A stretch of DNA of 39,255 nt, taken from Ferrovibrio sp. GTDB taxonomy: Bacteria > Pseudomonadota > Alphaproteobacteria > Ferrovibrionales > Ferrovibrionaceae. The DNA lies in assembly GCF_029255545.1 (NCBI RefSeq), contig NZ_JANLJJ010000020.1:36717-75971 (forward strand), read 5' to 3'. The notes under the pieces are model-generated. The model worked only from the letters and a program-made list of their open reading frames with translations. It was not told where the DNA came from and searched no databases. The translations under genes were made by a program, and so were the position numbers. Below are positions 16,100 to 24,556 of the stretch, in pieces (the stretch's first letter is position 1; every line of letters starts with the position of its first letter).

Positions 16100-18414
16100 C
16101 GTCGACCGTCCATAAGCCGGTCAAACATGACAGCGCGCCCAGGCACGTGGCCGGCACGGCGCGCTATATCGACGACCAGCCCGAGCCCGAAGGATTGTTA
16201 CATGCCGCCCTGTGCCTGAGCGACCGGGCGCATGCAAAAATCCTGAGCATCGATCTTTCCGCCGCGCTGGCGCTGCCAGGCGTGGCGGCCGCAATTACCG
16301 TGCAGGATGTGCTCGGCGATCCAGACATCGCGCCGGTGGTGCCCGGCGAGCCGGTTCTGGCCCAGGGCACAGTGCAATTTCACGGCCAGCCGGTGGCCGC
16401 CATCGCCGCCCATGACCTGGCCACAGCGCGCCGCGCGGCACGATTGGTGCGCATCGCATACGAAGACCTGCCGGCAATCCTGAGCATCGAGGAGGCGGTG
16501 GAAAAGCAGAGTTTCCTGCTGCCGCCGCTGGGCCTGAAACGCGGCAACGCAGCGGTCGCGATTGCCAAAGCGCCGCATAAGCTGTCCGGCGAATTGCGGC
16601 TGGGCGGGCAGGATCATTTCTATCTGGAGGGCCAGGTCAGCATCGCCGAACCGCGCGAGGACGGCGATATGATGGTGCGCTGCTCGACGCAGCATCCTTC
16701 GGAAGTGCAGAAGCTGGTTGGCCGCGTGCTGGGCTGCCCAATGCATGCCGTGACGGTGGAATGCCGCCGCATGGGTGGCGGCTTCGGCGGCAAGGAAACC
16801 CAGGCGGCGCAGTTTGCCTGCATCGCAGCCCTGCTGGCCGCAAATTGCGCCAGGCCGGTGAAACTGCGGCTCGACCGCGACGAAGACATGATCATCACCG
16901 GCAAACGGCATGACTTCCTCTCGCGGTATCACGTCGGCTTCGACGATGAGGGTCGCATCCTGGGCTACGAGGTGACGCTGGCCGGGCGCGGCGGCTGGGC
17001 GGCCGATCTGACTGGCGCCATCGTCGACCGCGCGGTATTCCATGCCGATTCCAGCTACTGGATTCCGGATGTCAGCATCACCGGCCTGTGCTGCAGGACC
17101 AACACGGTCTCCAACACCGCCTTTCGCGGCTTTGGCGGGCCACAGGGCATGGCCACCACGGAATACGTGATCGACGAGATCGCGCGGCATCTGGGTCGCG
17201 ATCCGCTGGAGGTGCGGCTGGCCAATCTCTATGGCAAAGACGAACGCAACGTCACGCCGTATTTCCAGACCATCCGCGACAACATCCTGCCCGAACTGTT
17301 CGATGAACTGCTGGTCAGCAGCGACTACAAAAAACGCCGGCAGGAGATCGATGCCTTCAATGCGCAGAGCCCGCATCTCAAGAAGGGCCTGGCGATCACG
17401 CCGGTGAAGTTCGGCATTTCGTTTACCACCACTTTCCTCAACCAGGCCGGCGCGCTGGTGCTGATTTATGAGGACGGTTCAGTGCAACTGAACCATGGCG
17501 GCACCGAGATGGGCCAGGGCCTGTATGTGAAGGTGGCGCAGGTGGTGGCCGAGACGCTGGGCGTGTCGCTGGACAAGATCCGCATCACCGCCACCCGCAC
17601 CGACAAAGTGCCGAATACCTCGGCCACCGCCGCCTCGTCAGGCGCCGACATGAATGGCAAGGCGGCGGAGAATGCCGCACTGGATCTGCGCGGCCGGCTG
17701 GCGCAGGTGGCCGCACCTTTACTGGGCGTGCCGGCGGAGCAGGTGATCTTCAAGAACGACATGGTGAGCGGCGGCGGCAAGGCGCTGCCCTTTGCCGAGG
17801 TGGCGCACAGGGCCTGGCTGGGGCGGGTATCGCTGGCGGCATCGGGCTTCTATGCCACGCCCGACATCCATTTCGACCGCGCCAGCGGCCGCGGCAATCC
17901 GTTCTACTATTTTGCCTATGGCGTGGCGGCGACCGAAACCATCGTGGATTGCTTCACCGGCGAATACCGCTTCACCCGCGCCGATCTGCTGCATGATTGC
18001 GGCAACTCGCTCAATCCGGCCATCGACCTGGGCCAGGTGGAAGGCGGCTATCTGCAGGGGCTGGGCTGGCTGACCATGGAAGAGTTGTGGTGGGACGACA
18101 GAGGCCGCCTGCGTACCCATGCCCCCAGCACCTACAAGATTCCCACCGCGCGCGACCTGCCGGAAGATTTCCGCGTGCAGCTGGTGCATGGCCGCGCCAA
18201 TCCGGCGCACACGGTGTATCGCTCGAAGGCCGTGGGCGAGCCGCCATTGATGCTCGGCATATCGGCGTGGCTGGCGCTGAAGGATGCGGTAACGGCGGCA
18301 GCCGGCACCAACCGCGTGCATCTGGATGCGCCGGCCACGCCGGAACGTGTGCTGCTGGCCATTCAAGCCGCCAGGCAACAGGCTGAGGCACCCGTGACTA
18401 TGGCGGCAAAATGA
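16096..18414 (+). CDS. xdhB: Xanthine dehydrogenase molybdopterin-binding subunit
   Basis: A 772-residue catalytic subunit that oxidises hypoxanthine and xanthine to urate. The residues that define purine specificity in well-studied enzymes are present: Glu471 in GGTEMGQGL, Arg344 in AFRGFGGPQG, and the catalytic base Glu715 in KAVGEPPLML. Cofactor-binding GGGFGGKETQ lies near residue 230. The full set supports a true xanthine dehydrogenase rather than an aldehyde or CO dehydrogenase. There is no export signal, in contrast to the IorB-like protein at 9370, so this enzyme is cytoplasmic. Both ends overlap neighbours as ATGA, linking xdhA, xdhB and xdhC into one unit. Confidence 0.97.
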   Translation: MTSTVHKPVKHDSAPRHVAGTARYIDDQPEPEGLLHAALCLSDRAHAKILSIDLSAALALPGVAAAITVQDVLGDPDIAPVVPGEPVLAQGTVQFHGQPVAAIAAHDLATARRAARLVRIAYEDLPAILSIEEAVEKQSFLLPPLGLKRGNAAVAIAKAPHKLSGELRLGGQDHFYLEGQVSIAEPREDGDMMVRCSTQHPSEVQKLVGRVLGCPMHAVTVECRRMGGGFGGKETQAAQFACIAALLAANCARPVKLRLDRDEDMIITGKRHDFLSRYHVGFDDEGRILGYEVTLAGRGGWAADLTGAIVDRAVFHADSSYWIPDVSITGLCCRTNTVSNTAFRGFGGPQGMATTEYVIDEIARHLGRDPLEVRLANLYGKDERNVTPYFQTIRDNILPELFDELLVSSDYKKRRQEIDAFNAQSPHLKKGLAITPVKFGISFTTTFLNQAGALVLIYEDGSVQLNHGGTEMGQGLYVKVAQVVAETLGVSLDKIRITATRTDKVPNTSATAASSGADMNGKAAENAALDLRGRLAQVAAPLLGVPAEQVIFKNDMVSGGGKALPFAEVAHRAWLGRVSLAASGFYATPDIHFDRASGRGNPFYYFAYGVAATETIVDCFTGEYRFTRADLLHDCGNSLNPAIDLGQVEGGYLQGLGWLTMEELWWDDRGRLRTHAPSTYKIPTARDLPEDFRVQLVHGRANPAHTVYRSKAVGEPPLMLGISAWLALKDAVTAAAGTNRVHLDAPATPERVLLAIQAARQQAEAPVTMAAK

Positions 18415-19217
18415 CCTCGCTCTGGCTCAACGCACTGACTGACCTGGAAACGCGCGGCATTCCGGCCGTGCTGATCACGGTTGCCGCCACAGATGGGTCA
18501 GCGCCGCGCGAGGCCGGCACCAAGATGGTGGTGACACCTGACGATGCCATTGGCACCATCGGCGGCGGCACCCTGGAATTCCGCGCCATCGAAATCGCGC
18601 GCCAGATACTGGCCGGCAAACAGGGGCCATCCTTACGCAAATTCCCCCTCGGCCCCTCGATGGGGCAATGCTGTGGCGGCGCCGTGACCCTGCTGTTCGA
18701 GCCACAGCGGCCGGATCTTTTCACCATCGCTTTGTTCGGCGCCGGCCATGTGGGCAAGGCCATGGTGCAGGTTCTTTCGGCCCTGCCCTGCAAAATCCGC
18801 TGGTTCGATCCACGGCCCGACGCCTTTCCCGATCACGTGCCACCCGGCGTGGAGATCGAAGTGACCAACACGCCGGAACGCGACGTGACCAGCCTGCCCG
18901 ACAATGCCTGGCTGCTGGTGATGAGCCACAGCCATGCGCTGGACCTAGGCATCGCGGCCAAGGCATTGCAGGAAAACCGCTTCGCCTTCGTCGGCCTGAT
19001 CGGCTCGGAGACCAAGCGGGCGCGTTTCGTGAAACGCTTCCGTGAGCTGGGCCTGACCGAGGAACAGATCGGACGCCTGACCTGTCCGATCGGGATCGAC
19101 GGCGTTTCCGGCAAACATCCGGGCGAAATCGCCATTGCCACGGCGGCACAGATTCTGAAGCTGCGCGCGACACAGAAACAGGCGCTGCGCGTGGTGGACG
19201 AAAGCGCGGCAGAATAA
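18411..19217 (+). CDS. xdhC: Xanthine dehydrogenase accessory protein XdhC
   Basis: A 268-residue chaperone that binds molybdenum cofactor, supports addition of its terminal sulfur, and inserts it into XdhB. The N-terminal XdhC/CoxI domain shows GSAPREAGTKMVV and GTIGGGTLEF, and PSMGQCCGGAVTLLFE carries the conserved Cys pair region. The C-terminal Rossmann domain begins at TIALFGAGHVGKAMVQ and includes VMSHSHALDL and FVGLIGSETKRARF. Length and order are standard. It is the last gene of the operon; 80 bases of palindromic extragenic repeat follow, with no clear T-tailed terminator. Confidence 0.95.
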   Translation: MTSLWLNALTDLETRGIPAVLITVAATDGSAPREAGTKMVVTPDDAIGTIGGGTLEFRAIEIARQILAGKQGPSLRKFPLGPSMGQCCGGAVTLLFEPQRPDLFTIALFGAGHVGKAMVQVLSALPCKIRWFDPRPDAFPDHVPPGVEIEVTNTPERDVTSLPDNAWLLVMSHSHALDLGIAAKALQENRFAFVGLIGSETKRARFVKRFRELGLTEEQIGRLTCPIGIDGVSGKHPGEIAIATAAQILKLRATQKQALRVVDESAAE

Positions 19218-19227
19218 GACGAAAGCC

Positions 19228-19307
19228 GTCATGCCCGGGTTCAGCCCGGGCACCCAAACGCATTTGAACGGTAAGACGTGGATGGCCGGAACAAGTCTGG
19301 CCATGAC
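19228..19307. repeat. Palindromic extragenic repeat (REP/BIME-like)
   Basis: The whole element is bounded by GTCATG (19228-19233) and CATGAC (19302-19307). It contains two hairpins: GCCCGGG/CCCGGGC (19233-19239 with 19245-19251, loop TTCAG) and a 9-bp stem, ATGGCCGGA/TCTGGCCAT (19282-19290 with 19296-19304, one wobble). This arrangement resembles the dispersed repeats found between genes in many alphaproteobacteria. It fills the gap between convergent xdhC and the DUF2336 gene and may help end both transcripts. Confidence 0.75.
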
Positions 19308-19320
19308 AATGGACTGGAGC

Positions 19321-20577
19321 CTAAAGCCCCAGAATCTTGAGCTGCTCTTCCAGCTCGGGATTCGACATTGGATAGTCGGTACCGTTGCGAGCATTCAGCA
19401 TCATGCGCGGCGGTACGCGGGCGATGTCGCGCTGGATCATCACGGCCGTGCGCATGGAGAATCTGGCGCGCCAGACCAGCGCCGTGATCAGACGGCCGTT
19501 GCGGGCCTCCAGCGCCTTCTGGATTACTGACATCGGAATGCGGCCATTCTGCACCAGGGACTGCAGCACGAAATTGCGGTCGTTACGCTCGATGGCGTCC
19601 TGCACGGCGTCGTTGTCGAGCTTCTTGGCTTTGATCAGCTTTTTCACCTTCACCTCGGCCTCGGCCATCGGCGTCTGCCCATCGCTTTCGGCCTCGCCTT
19701 CCTCGATTTTGGCCTCTTCCAGCTTCACGTCGAGGCGCTTTTCCATCACCTGACGCACCTCGGCCAGCGCATCGGCGGGCAGGTCCTTGCGCTCGGACAG
19801 GAGTTTGAGCAGCGAGGCGGCGACGAAGCCGGCGATGCGTTTGGCTGCCTTGCCCGGCAGGTTGGGGCGATGCACCAGCGGTTCATGCCAGCTTTCCACG
19901 CTGGGCGCGGCATCGAGGATCAGGTCGAGCGTTTCCTCGCGGATCTGCGCCGAATCATTGGCCAGCAACGAGGCCACCGCCGAGATGTCGCGGGTGGCGG
20001 CAATGGCATCCGACACGCCGGTCGACAGGCCGACGCGGCGGGCGATGGCGGTGAGCGCGCCCGACTGGGCCGAGCCAGCGACGATCTCGCGCAGGTCGTC
20101 ATCGCTCAGGAGCGGCGAGAATTGCAGCACCGGCGCCGAGACGATCAGCTCGACATCCTGGGCCAGCTGCTTGACCAAGTGGTGCGGCACGTTGGTGGCG
20201 GATTTCAATGCCTCCGACAAGGCTGCGCGGATGCGGGTCAGCTCGTCCTGCGCCAGCAATTCGAGCGTCTGGATCGCCACCTCGCGTGCCTTGCTGGCCT
20301 CGTCTTCCGGCATGGCCGGCAACAGCCGGGCGACCTTCTCGGCCAGGCGGCGGCGCACTTCCTCGGAAGCATCGTTGGCCAGCAGCAGATAGGCCTGGGC
20401 CGGCGTCGCCTCGTTCTCGGCGATGGCGCGGCGCACCTCTTCGGCCGCATCGACCGCGAGGTAGTATAGGATTTCCGGCTGGGTGTCGCTGCGCTTGGCC
20501 AGTTGCAGGCGCACGGCGGGATCTTCCGATGCCGCCAGCGCCTTGGCCTTTTCATAATCCACGCCCTTGCCGATCAC
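19321..20577 (-). CDS. DUF2336 domain-containing protein
   Basis: A 418-residue soluble protein of the DUF2336 family, which is found mainly in alphaproteobacteria and has no established biochemical role that I can cite. It is built of HEAT-like alpha-helical repeats, for example DPAVRLQLAKRSDTQPEIL, AAEEVRRAIAENEATPAQ and ASEEVRRRLAEKVARLLP in the first 110 residues. A charged segment, KLEEAKIEEGEAESDG, around 290-310 separates these from a C-terminal domain with ARVPPRMMLNARNGTDYPM. There is no signal peptide or membrane segment. The GTG start overlaps the TGA stop of the upstream diguanylate cyclase (GTGA at 20574-20577), so the two proteins are probably made together, perhaps as parts of a c-di-GMP pathway. 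Confidence 0.88.
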   Translation of the reverse strand: MIGKGVDYEKAKALAASEDPAVRLQLAKRSDTQPEILYYLAVDAAEEVRRAIAENEATPAQAYLLLANDASEEVRRRLAEKVARLLPAMPEDEASKAREVAIQTLELLAQDELTRIRAALSEALKSATNVPHHLVKQLAQDVELIVSAPVLQFSPLLSDDDLREIVAGSAQSGALTAIARRVGLSTGVSDAIAATRDISAVASLLANDSAQIREETLDLILDAAPSVESWHEPLVHRPNLPGKAAKRIAGFVAASLLKLLSERKDLPADALAEVRQVMEKRLDVKLEEAKIEEGEAESDGQTPMAEAEVKVKKLIKAKKLDNDAVQDAIERNDRNFVLQSLVQNGRIPMSVIQKALEARNGRLITALVWRARFSMRTAVMIQRDIARVPPRMMLNARNGTDYPMSNPELEEQLKILGL

Positions 20578-21866
20578 GCTGCTACCTCGCCTTCCGCATC
20601 GGGCGGCAATGCGATATGGCTGCGCCCCTTGCCGCCTTTCTTGGCGGTGTACATCGCCTCGTCGGCGCGCGCGATCAGGGATTCGGTGCTTTCCGGCCCA
20701 TCAAGCCGGGAAAACACGATACCGATCGAATAGCCGAGCGGGAAGCCCTCGACGCCATACTGCCTGTCGATCTCGCGAACCGAATCATGCAGGCGGGCGG
20801 CGATGGATTCAGCCGCGGCTCGGTCGCTTTCCTCCAGCCAGAGCAGGAATTCGTCGCCGCCGATGCGCGAGGCAAGGTCGACGGCGCGCAGCATGCGCCT
20901 GGCCGCCTCGGCCACGGCCTTCAGCACCTCGTCACCGGCCTGGTGGCCATGCACGTCGTTGACTTTCTTGAAATTATCGAGATCGAAATAGATCAACGTG
21001 CCGCGCAGCTTGTTGCGCAAATGGCGCGGCAGGCGTTTCTCCAGCTCGGCCAGGAAGGCGCGGCGGTTGAGCAGGCCGGTCAGGCCATCGGTGTTGGCCA
21101 GGCGATTGAGCTGCTTGTGGGCGCGGCGCAGGGCGTCAACGCGTTCGCGCGCCTCGGTCACGTCGCGCGCCACGCCGCGCACGCCAAGCCAGGCCCCCTT
21201 GGTATCGCGCACCGGCAGGCAGGACACTTCAAAACACCCGACCGAACCATCCTTGCGGCGCAGGAAAATCTCGGCCGCTTCCATCGGCGTTTCCGTCTCA
21301 AAGGGCAGCACGGCGGGTCGCGGCGTATCGGGCGTTTCCTCGGCCAGCAGGTTGCGCGCACTGGTGCCTTCCAGCTCGCGGGCACTGAAGCCCAGCGCAC
21401 CGCGCGGCGAGACGAAACCGAAGCTGCCATCCGCCTTGGTTTCCCACGCGAAGTCGGTCGAGCAGATGACCAGATCCTTGAACAGCTGGCGCGACTGCAT
21501 CAGCGCCTGGGTCAGGTTGCGTTCCAGCGTGCTGTCGCGGCCAAGCAGCAGCAGGCGGCGCGCGCCATCGGCATCGCCATAGACGATCAGGGTGAGATGC
21601 AGGGCGATCCCGCCACGCGGACCGGGCAGATCGGCGCGATCCTGTCGCGTCCGGCCATCCTGCAACGCTGCGTCGAGCGCCGCCGCCAGCGCCGGCAGCC
21701 GTCCCGCCCCCAGTTCGGCCAGCAGGGTATCAGCGGCGGCATTGGCCAGCAGCACGCGGCCCTCGGCATCCAGCACAGCGGCGGGTCCTGGGAAAGCCGG
21801 CACCAGAGCCTCTGGCGCCAGAGCCGGCAAACCGGTCAATTGCGCTGCTGTCACGCTTTCGGGCAA
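20574..21866 (-). CDS. PAS-containing diguanylate cyclase (GGDEF)
   Basis: A 430-residue enzyme that makes cyclic di-GMP from GTP. An N-terminal PAS-like region (about 25-115) and a second, clearer PAS domain (about 125-245, with DFAWETKADGSFGFVSP and FEVSCLPVRDTKGAWLGVRG) precede the GGDEF domain at about 255-420. The catalytic motif GGDEF is intact at 336-340, and the inhibitory site RAVD lies at 327-330, exactly five residues before it, so product feedback is expected. There is no membrane segment and no EAL domain. The start is TTG at 21866, supported by GGGAGGGG about 7 bases upstream; a GTG four codons later is possible. It overlaps the DUF2336 gene. Confidence 0.93.
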   Translation of the reverse strand: MPESVTAAQLTGLPALAPEALVPAFPGPAAVLDAEGRVLLANAAADTLLAELGAGRLPALAAALDAALQDGRTRQDRADLPGPRGGIALHLTLIVYGDADGARRLLLLGRDSTLERNLTQALMQSRQLFKDLVICSTDFAWETKADGSFGFVSPRGALGFSARELEGTSARNLLAEETPDTPRPAVLPFETETPMEAAEIFLRRKDGSVGCFEVSCLPVRDTKGAWLGVRGVARDVTEARERVDALRRAHKQLNRLANTDGLTGLLNRRAFLAELEKRLPRHLRNKLRGTLIYFDLDNFKKVNDVHGHQAGDEVLKAVAEAARRMLRAVDLASRIGGDEFLLWLEESDRAAAESIAARLHDSVREIDRQYGVEGFPLGYSIGIVFSRLDGPESTESLIARADEAMYTAKKGGKGRSHIALPPDAEGEVAA

Positions 21867-21959
21867 CCCTGCCCCTCCCTGTCGTCAATCGGTCTGACGG
21901 GACCGCCAACGGCCCCGGATACTCGCCATTCTAGCCAGAACCGCCTATGCTGCGAAACC

Positions 21960-22685
21960 GTGATCGCCCCGCTTTCCCAGCCGCTTGCCGATGCCGGCAC
22001 CACCCCCGTCGTGCCGCTGCGCGATGCCGGGCTGGCACGCGCCGAGACCTGGATTTTCGATCTCGACAACACGCTGTATCCGGCCGAGTGCAACCTGTTC
22101 GCGCAGATCGATGTGAGGATGGGCCGCTTCATCGCCGACCTGTTCAAGGTGGGGCCGGACGAGGCGCGCCGACGCCAGAAGGGCTTCTTCCAGGCCCATG
22201 GCACAACCCTGCGAGGCCTGATGGTCGAGCATGGCGTCGACCCGGAAGCCTTCCTGGATTACGTGCATGACATCGACGTTTCCGTCGTCGCGCCGCTGCC
22301 GACCCTGACTGAGGCACTGGATCGCCTGCCCGGCCGCAAGCTGATCTACACCAATGGCACCGTGGCCCATGCTGACCGCGTGCTGGAGCGGCTGGGCATC
22401 TCCGACCGCTTTGACGGCGTGTTCGACATCGTCGCCTCGGCCTATCTGCCCAAGCCGCAGGAACCGCCCTATCACCAACTGGTGGAGCGTTATGGGATCG
22501 CGCCGCAGCGCGCGGTGATGGTGGAAGACATGGCCCGCAACCTGAAGCCGGCCGCCGGCCTGGGCATGACCACCATATGGGTGCCCACCGCCTCGGCCTG
22601 GGCCCAACCCGAACAGGGTGATGACCATATCCACCATGTGGCGCCCGACCTGGCGTCCTTCCTGGCCGCCCTGCCGCTGGACTAG
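21960..22685 (+). CDS. HAD-superfamily hydrolase, pyrimidine 5'-nucleotidase (Sdt1-like) type
   Basis: A 241-residue HAD phosphatase. The four motifs are present: [11 protein letters not shown] (catalytic DxDxT, near residue 30), IYTNGT, the Lys in [11 protein letters not shown], and [12 protein letters not shown]. The NTLYP pattern and the helical cap with [16 protein letters not shown] match the pyrimidine 5'-nucleotidase branch (yeast Sdt1/Phm8-like), which removes phosphate from UMP or CMP; the true substrate is not certain. The start is taken as GTG at 21960, because no ATG lies in frame close by. The ribosome site is poor, so the start is tentative. dapD follows after 94 bases. Confidence 0.88.
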   Translation: MIAPLSQPLADAGTTPVVPLRDAGLARAETWIFDLDNTLYPAECNLFAQIDVRMGRFIADLFKVGPDEARRRQKGFFQAHGTTLRGLMVEHGVDPEAFLDYVHDIDVSVVAPLPTLTEALDRLPGRKLIYTNGTVAHADRVLERLGISDRFDGVFDIVASAYLPKPQEPPYHQLVERYGIAPQRAVMVEDMARNLKPAAGLGMTTIWVPTASAWAQPEQGDDHIHHVAPDLASFLAALPLD

Positions 22686-22779
22686 GCCATTCCTGCAGCC
22701 GCCCCCGTTGACTTGGGGGGTATGGCGGCTATTGTCTCGCGGTTTTCGCACTCCCGCCCGATTTGACGAGGATTTCCCC

Positions 22780-23634
22780 ATGACCGACGCCACGCTCAAG
22801 GCCCAGCTGCAGCCCGTGATCGACGCCGCCTGGGAGACCCGCGACCAGGTCAATTTCAGCACCAAGGGCGAGGTGCGCGAGGCGGTGGAAGCCACGCTGA
22901 ACGCGCTGGACGACGGCAAGCTACGTGTCGCCGAGAAGATCAGCGGCAAATGGGACGTGAACCAGTGGGCCAAGAAGGCCGTGCTGCTCAGCTTCCGCCT
23001 GACCGACAACATGCTGATTTCGGATGCGCCGGGCGGCGCCCACTGGTTCGACAAGGTGCCGTCGAAATTCGCCGGCTGGAGCGAGCAGCGCTTCCGCGGC
23101 GCCGGCTTCCGTGCCGTGCCCGGCGCCGTGGTGCGCCGCGCCGCCTATATCGCGCCGGGCGTGGTGCTGATGCCCAGCTTCGTCAACCTGGGCGCCTATG
23201 TCGACAGCGGCACCATGGTGGATACCTGGGCCACGGTGGGCTCCTGCGCCCAGATCGGCAAGAACGTGCATCTCTCGGGCGGCGCCGGCATTGGCGGCGT
23301 GCTGGAGCCGTTGCAGGCCAATCCGGTGATCATCGAGGATAACTGCTTCATCGGCGCGCGCGCCGAGGTGGCCGAAGGCGTGATCGTCGAGGAGGGCGCC
23401 GTCCTCTCGATGGGCGTCTATCTCGGTGCCTCGACCAAGATCATTGACCGCGCCACCGGCGAGGTGTTCCAGGGCCGCGTGCCGGCCTATTCGGTGGTGG
23501 TGTCGGGCAGCATGCCGGGCAAACCGTTGCCCAACGGCCAGCCGGGCCCATCGCTGTATTGCGCGGTGATCGTCAAGCGCGTCGATGCCCAGACCCGCTC
23601 GAAGACCTCCATCAACGAACTCCTGCGCGACTGA
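22780..23634 (+). CDS. dapD: 2,3,4,5-tetrahydropyridine-2,6-dicarboxylate N-succinyltransferase
   Basis: A 284-residue acyltransferase of the succinylase branch of diaminopimelate and lysine synthesis. It transfers succinyl from succinyl-CoA to tetrahydrodipicolinate. The N-terminal helical domain begins [19 protein letters not shown]. The left-handed beta-helix of hexapeptide repeats runs from about [20 protein letters not shown] through [15 protein letters not shown] and [20 protein letters not shown]. The C-terminal region includes SGSMPGKP and [10 protein letters not shown]. Length is normal. The ATG has GAGGA 8 bases upstream. Works as a trimer in the cytoplasm. dapF lies 12 kb downstream in a different unit. 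Confidence 0.97.
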   Translation: MTDATLKAQLQPVIDAAWETRDQVNFSTKGEVREAVEATLNALDDGKLRVAEKISGKWDVNQWAKKAVLLSFRLTDNMLISDAPGGAHWFDKVPSKFAGWSEQRFRGAGFRAVPGAVVRRAAYIAPGVVLMPSFVNLGAYVDSGTMVDTWATVGSCAQIGKNVHLSGGAGIGGVLEPLQANPVIIEDNCFIGARAEVAEGVIVEEGAVLSMGVYLGASTKIIDRATGEVFQGRVPAYSVVVSGSMPGKPLPNGQPGPSLYCAVIVKRVDAQTRSKTSINELLRD

Positions 23635-23690
23635 TCACGCTTCGTTAACGGAGTGCGGCAAAACTGGCCGGAATCTTTCCGAGTCGCTCC

Positions 23691-24284
23691 ATGTCACAAG
23701 ACCGCCGAATCGATCCCAAAGCCTTCCGCAACGCCACCATCCTAGTCGCGGAAGGTAACCGAGCCATGCGCCATGCCCTGCGCAATGTGCTGCTGGGGAT
23801 GGGCTTTCCCAGCATCATCTTGACCGGCAGCGTGGCCGAGACGATGCGCCAGCTGATGATCCAGACGCCCAGCGTGCTGCTGCTCGATCACAAGCTGCCC
23901 GGTGGCGACGGCCTCGCCCTGACCCGGCGGCTGCGCCGCGATCGCGAGGATGTTGGCCGCGTGCCGATCATCCTGATGGCCGAGACGCCGGATGCCGCCC
24001 TGGTGATGGCGGCCCGCGATGCCGGCGTGCATGAGATCGTGGTCAAACCGCCGGCCGTCGAGGCGCTGGTGCGGCGATTGATGTATGTGCTGAAAACGCC
24101 GCGACCTTTCGTGCGTGTCAGCAGTTTCATTGGCCCCGACCGTCGCCGGCTGAATGACCGCCGCCGCGGCAACGACCGCCGCTTCATCGAGCTGGAGCCT
24201 GAGGATATCCCGAACGCCGATCGCCGGCAGCGAGCCACGCGGCGGACCGGCAAGGACCGGCGGCGCAAAGGCGCCCCCGCCTAG
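23691..24284 (+). CDS. Single-domain response regulator with FIGPDRRR basic tail
   Basis: A 197-residue protein with one receiver domain (residues about 14-140) and a very basic tail. The phospho-acceptor Asp is in SVLLLDHKLPGGDG, and the conserved Lys is in IVVKPPA. The metal-binding pair that is normally Asp-Asp in ILVVDDN is replaced: here the text is ILVAEGN, leaving only one acidic residue. After the receiver comes FVRVSSFIGPDRRRLNDRRR, the tail common in alphaproteobacterial stand-alone regulators, then about 45 residues dominated by Arg and Lys. There is no output domain, so it probably acts by protein contact. No kinase gene is adjacent. Compare the related protein at 34981. Confidence 0.9.
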   Translation: MSQDRRIDPKAFRNATILVAEGNRAMRHALRNVLLGMGFPSIILTGSVAETMRQLMIQTPSVLLLDHKLPGGDGLALTRRLRRDREDVGRVPIILMAETPDAALVMAARDAGVHEIVVKPPAVEALVRRLMYVLKTPRPFVRVSSFIGPDRRRLNDRRRGNDRRFIELEPEDIPNADRRQRATRRTGKDRRRKGAPA

Positions 24285-24293
24285 CCCAATCCC

Positions 24294-24326
24294 AAAAAGA
24301 AAGGCCGGCCAAAAAAGAAAGGCCGG
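24294..24326. repeat. Short direct repeat AAAAAGAAAGGCCGG, two copies
   Basis: AAAAAGAAAGGCCGG is present at 24294-24308 and 24312-24326, with an 18-bp period, just after the response-regulator stop. Each copy ends in a short GGCCGG palindrome. There is no T-tract, so it is not an obvious terminator. The rest of the 24285-24556 gap holds a promoter (see 24473) and nothing else that I recognise. Confidence 0.7.
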
Positions 24327-24472
24327 TCGGGGCGGGGACACCGAAGCCGGCCGGGCGCGCAGGCGGCGCCGAGTCCAAACAGCCTAGCCTGCCGACATGA
24401 CTCCCGCGTGACACTGGCGGTGACGGCCGCGGGGCGGCAAGATCATCGGGCAAGGCAGGTAATTTTGTACAC

Positions 24473-24500
24473 TTGCATTACTATTGTTCCTCGCTACAAT
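24473..24500 (+). promoter_or_regulatory. Candidate promoter of the MarR/Liv-type operon
   Basis: TTGCAT (24473-24478), a 16-base spacer and TACAAT (24495-24500, five of six to the -10 consensus) form a sigma-70-like promoter. The palindrome TGTACA (24466-24471) sits at its upstream edge and could be part of a MarR site. Transcription from here would begin near 24507, which rules out the in-frame ATG at 24473 as the MarR start. Confidence 0.45.
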
Positions 24501-24556
24501 CCGGCGCCATAACAAGCTGCGGTCCATCGGGTCGACGGCAGGGAGGAACAACAGCC

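Noticed and set aside
20208-22685. 825-codon open frame on the plus strand
   Set aside because: Only the last 241 codons encode a protein family (HAD hydrolase). The first part is the complement of the GGDEF and DUF2336 genes.
24154-24387. Basic frame PKRKAGQKRKAGRGG after the response regulator, possible frameshifted tail
   Set aside because: The lysine-rich reading comes from the short AAAAAGAAAGGCCGG repeat, and the regulator has its own basic tail and stop. A frameshift is not needed.
24473-24556. N-terminal extension of the MarR gene from the ATG at 24473
   Set aside because: It would start upstream of the predicted -10 element and lacks a ribosome site, while GTG 24557 has GGGAGGA at good distance.
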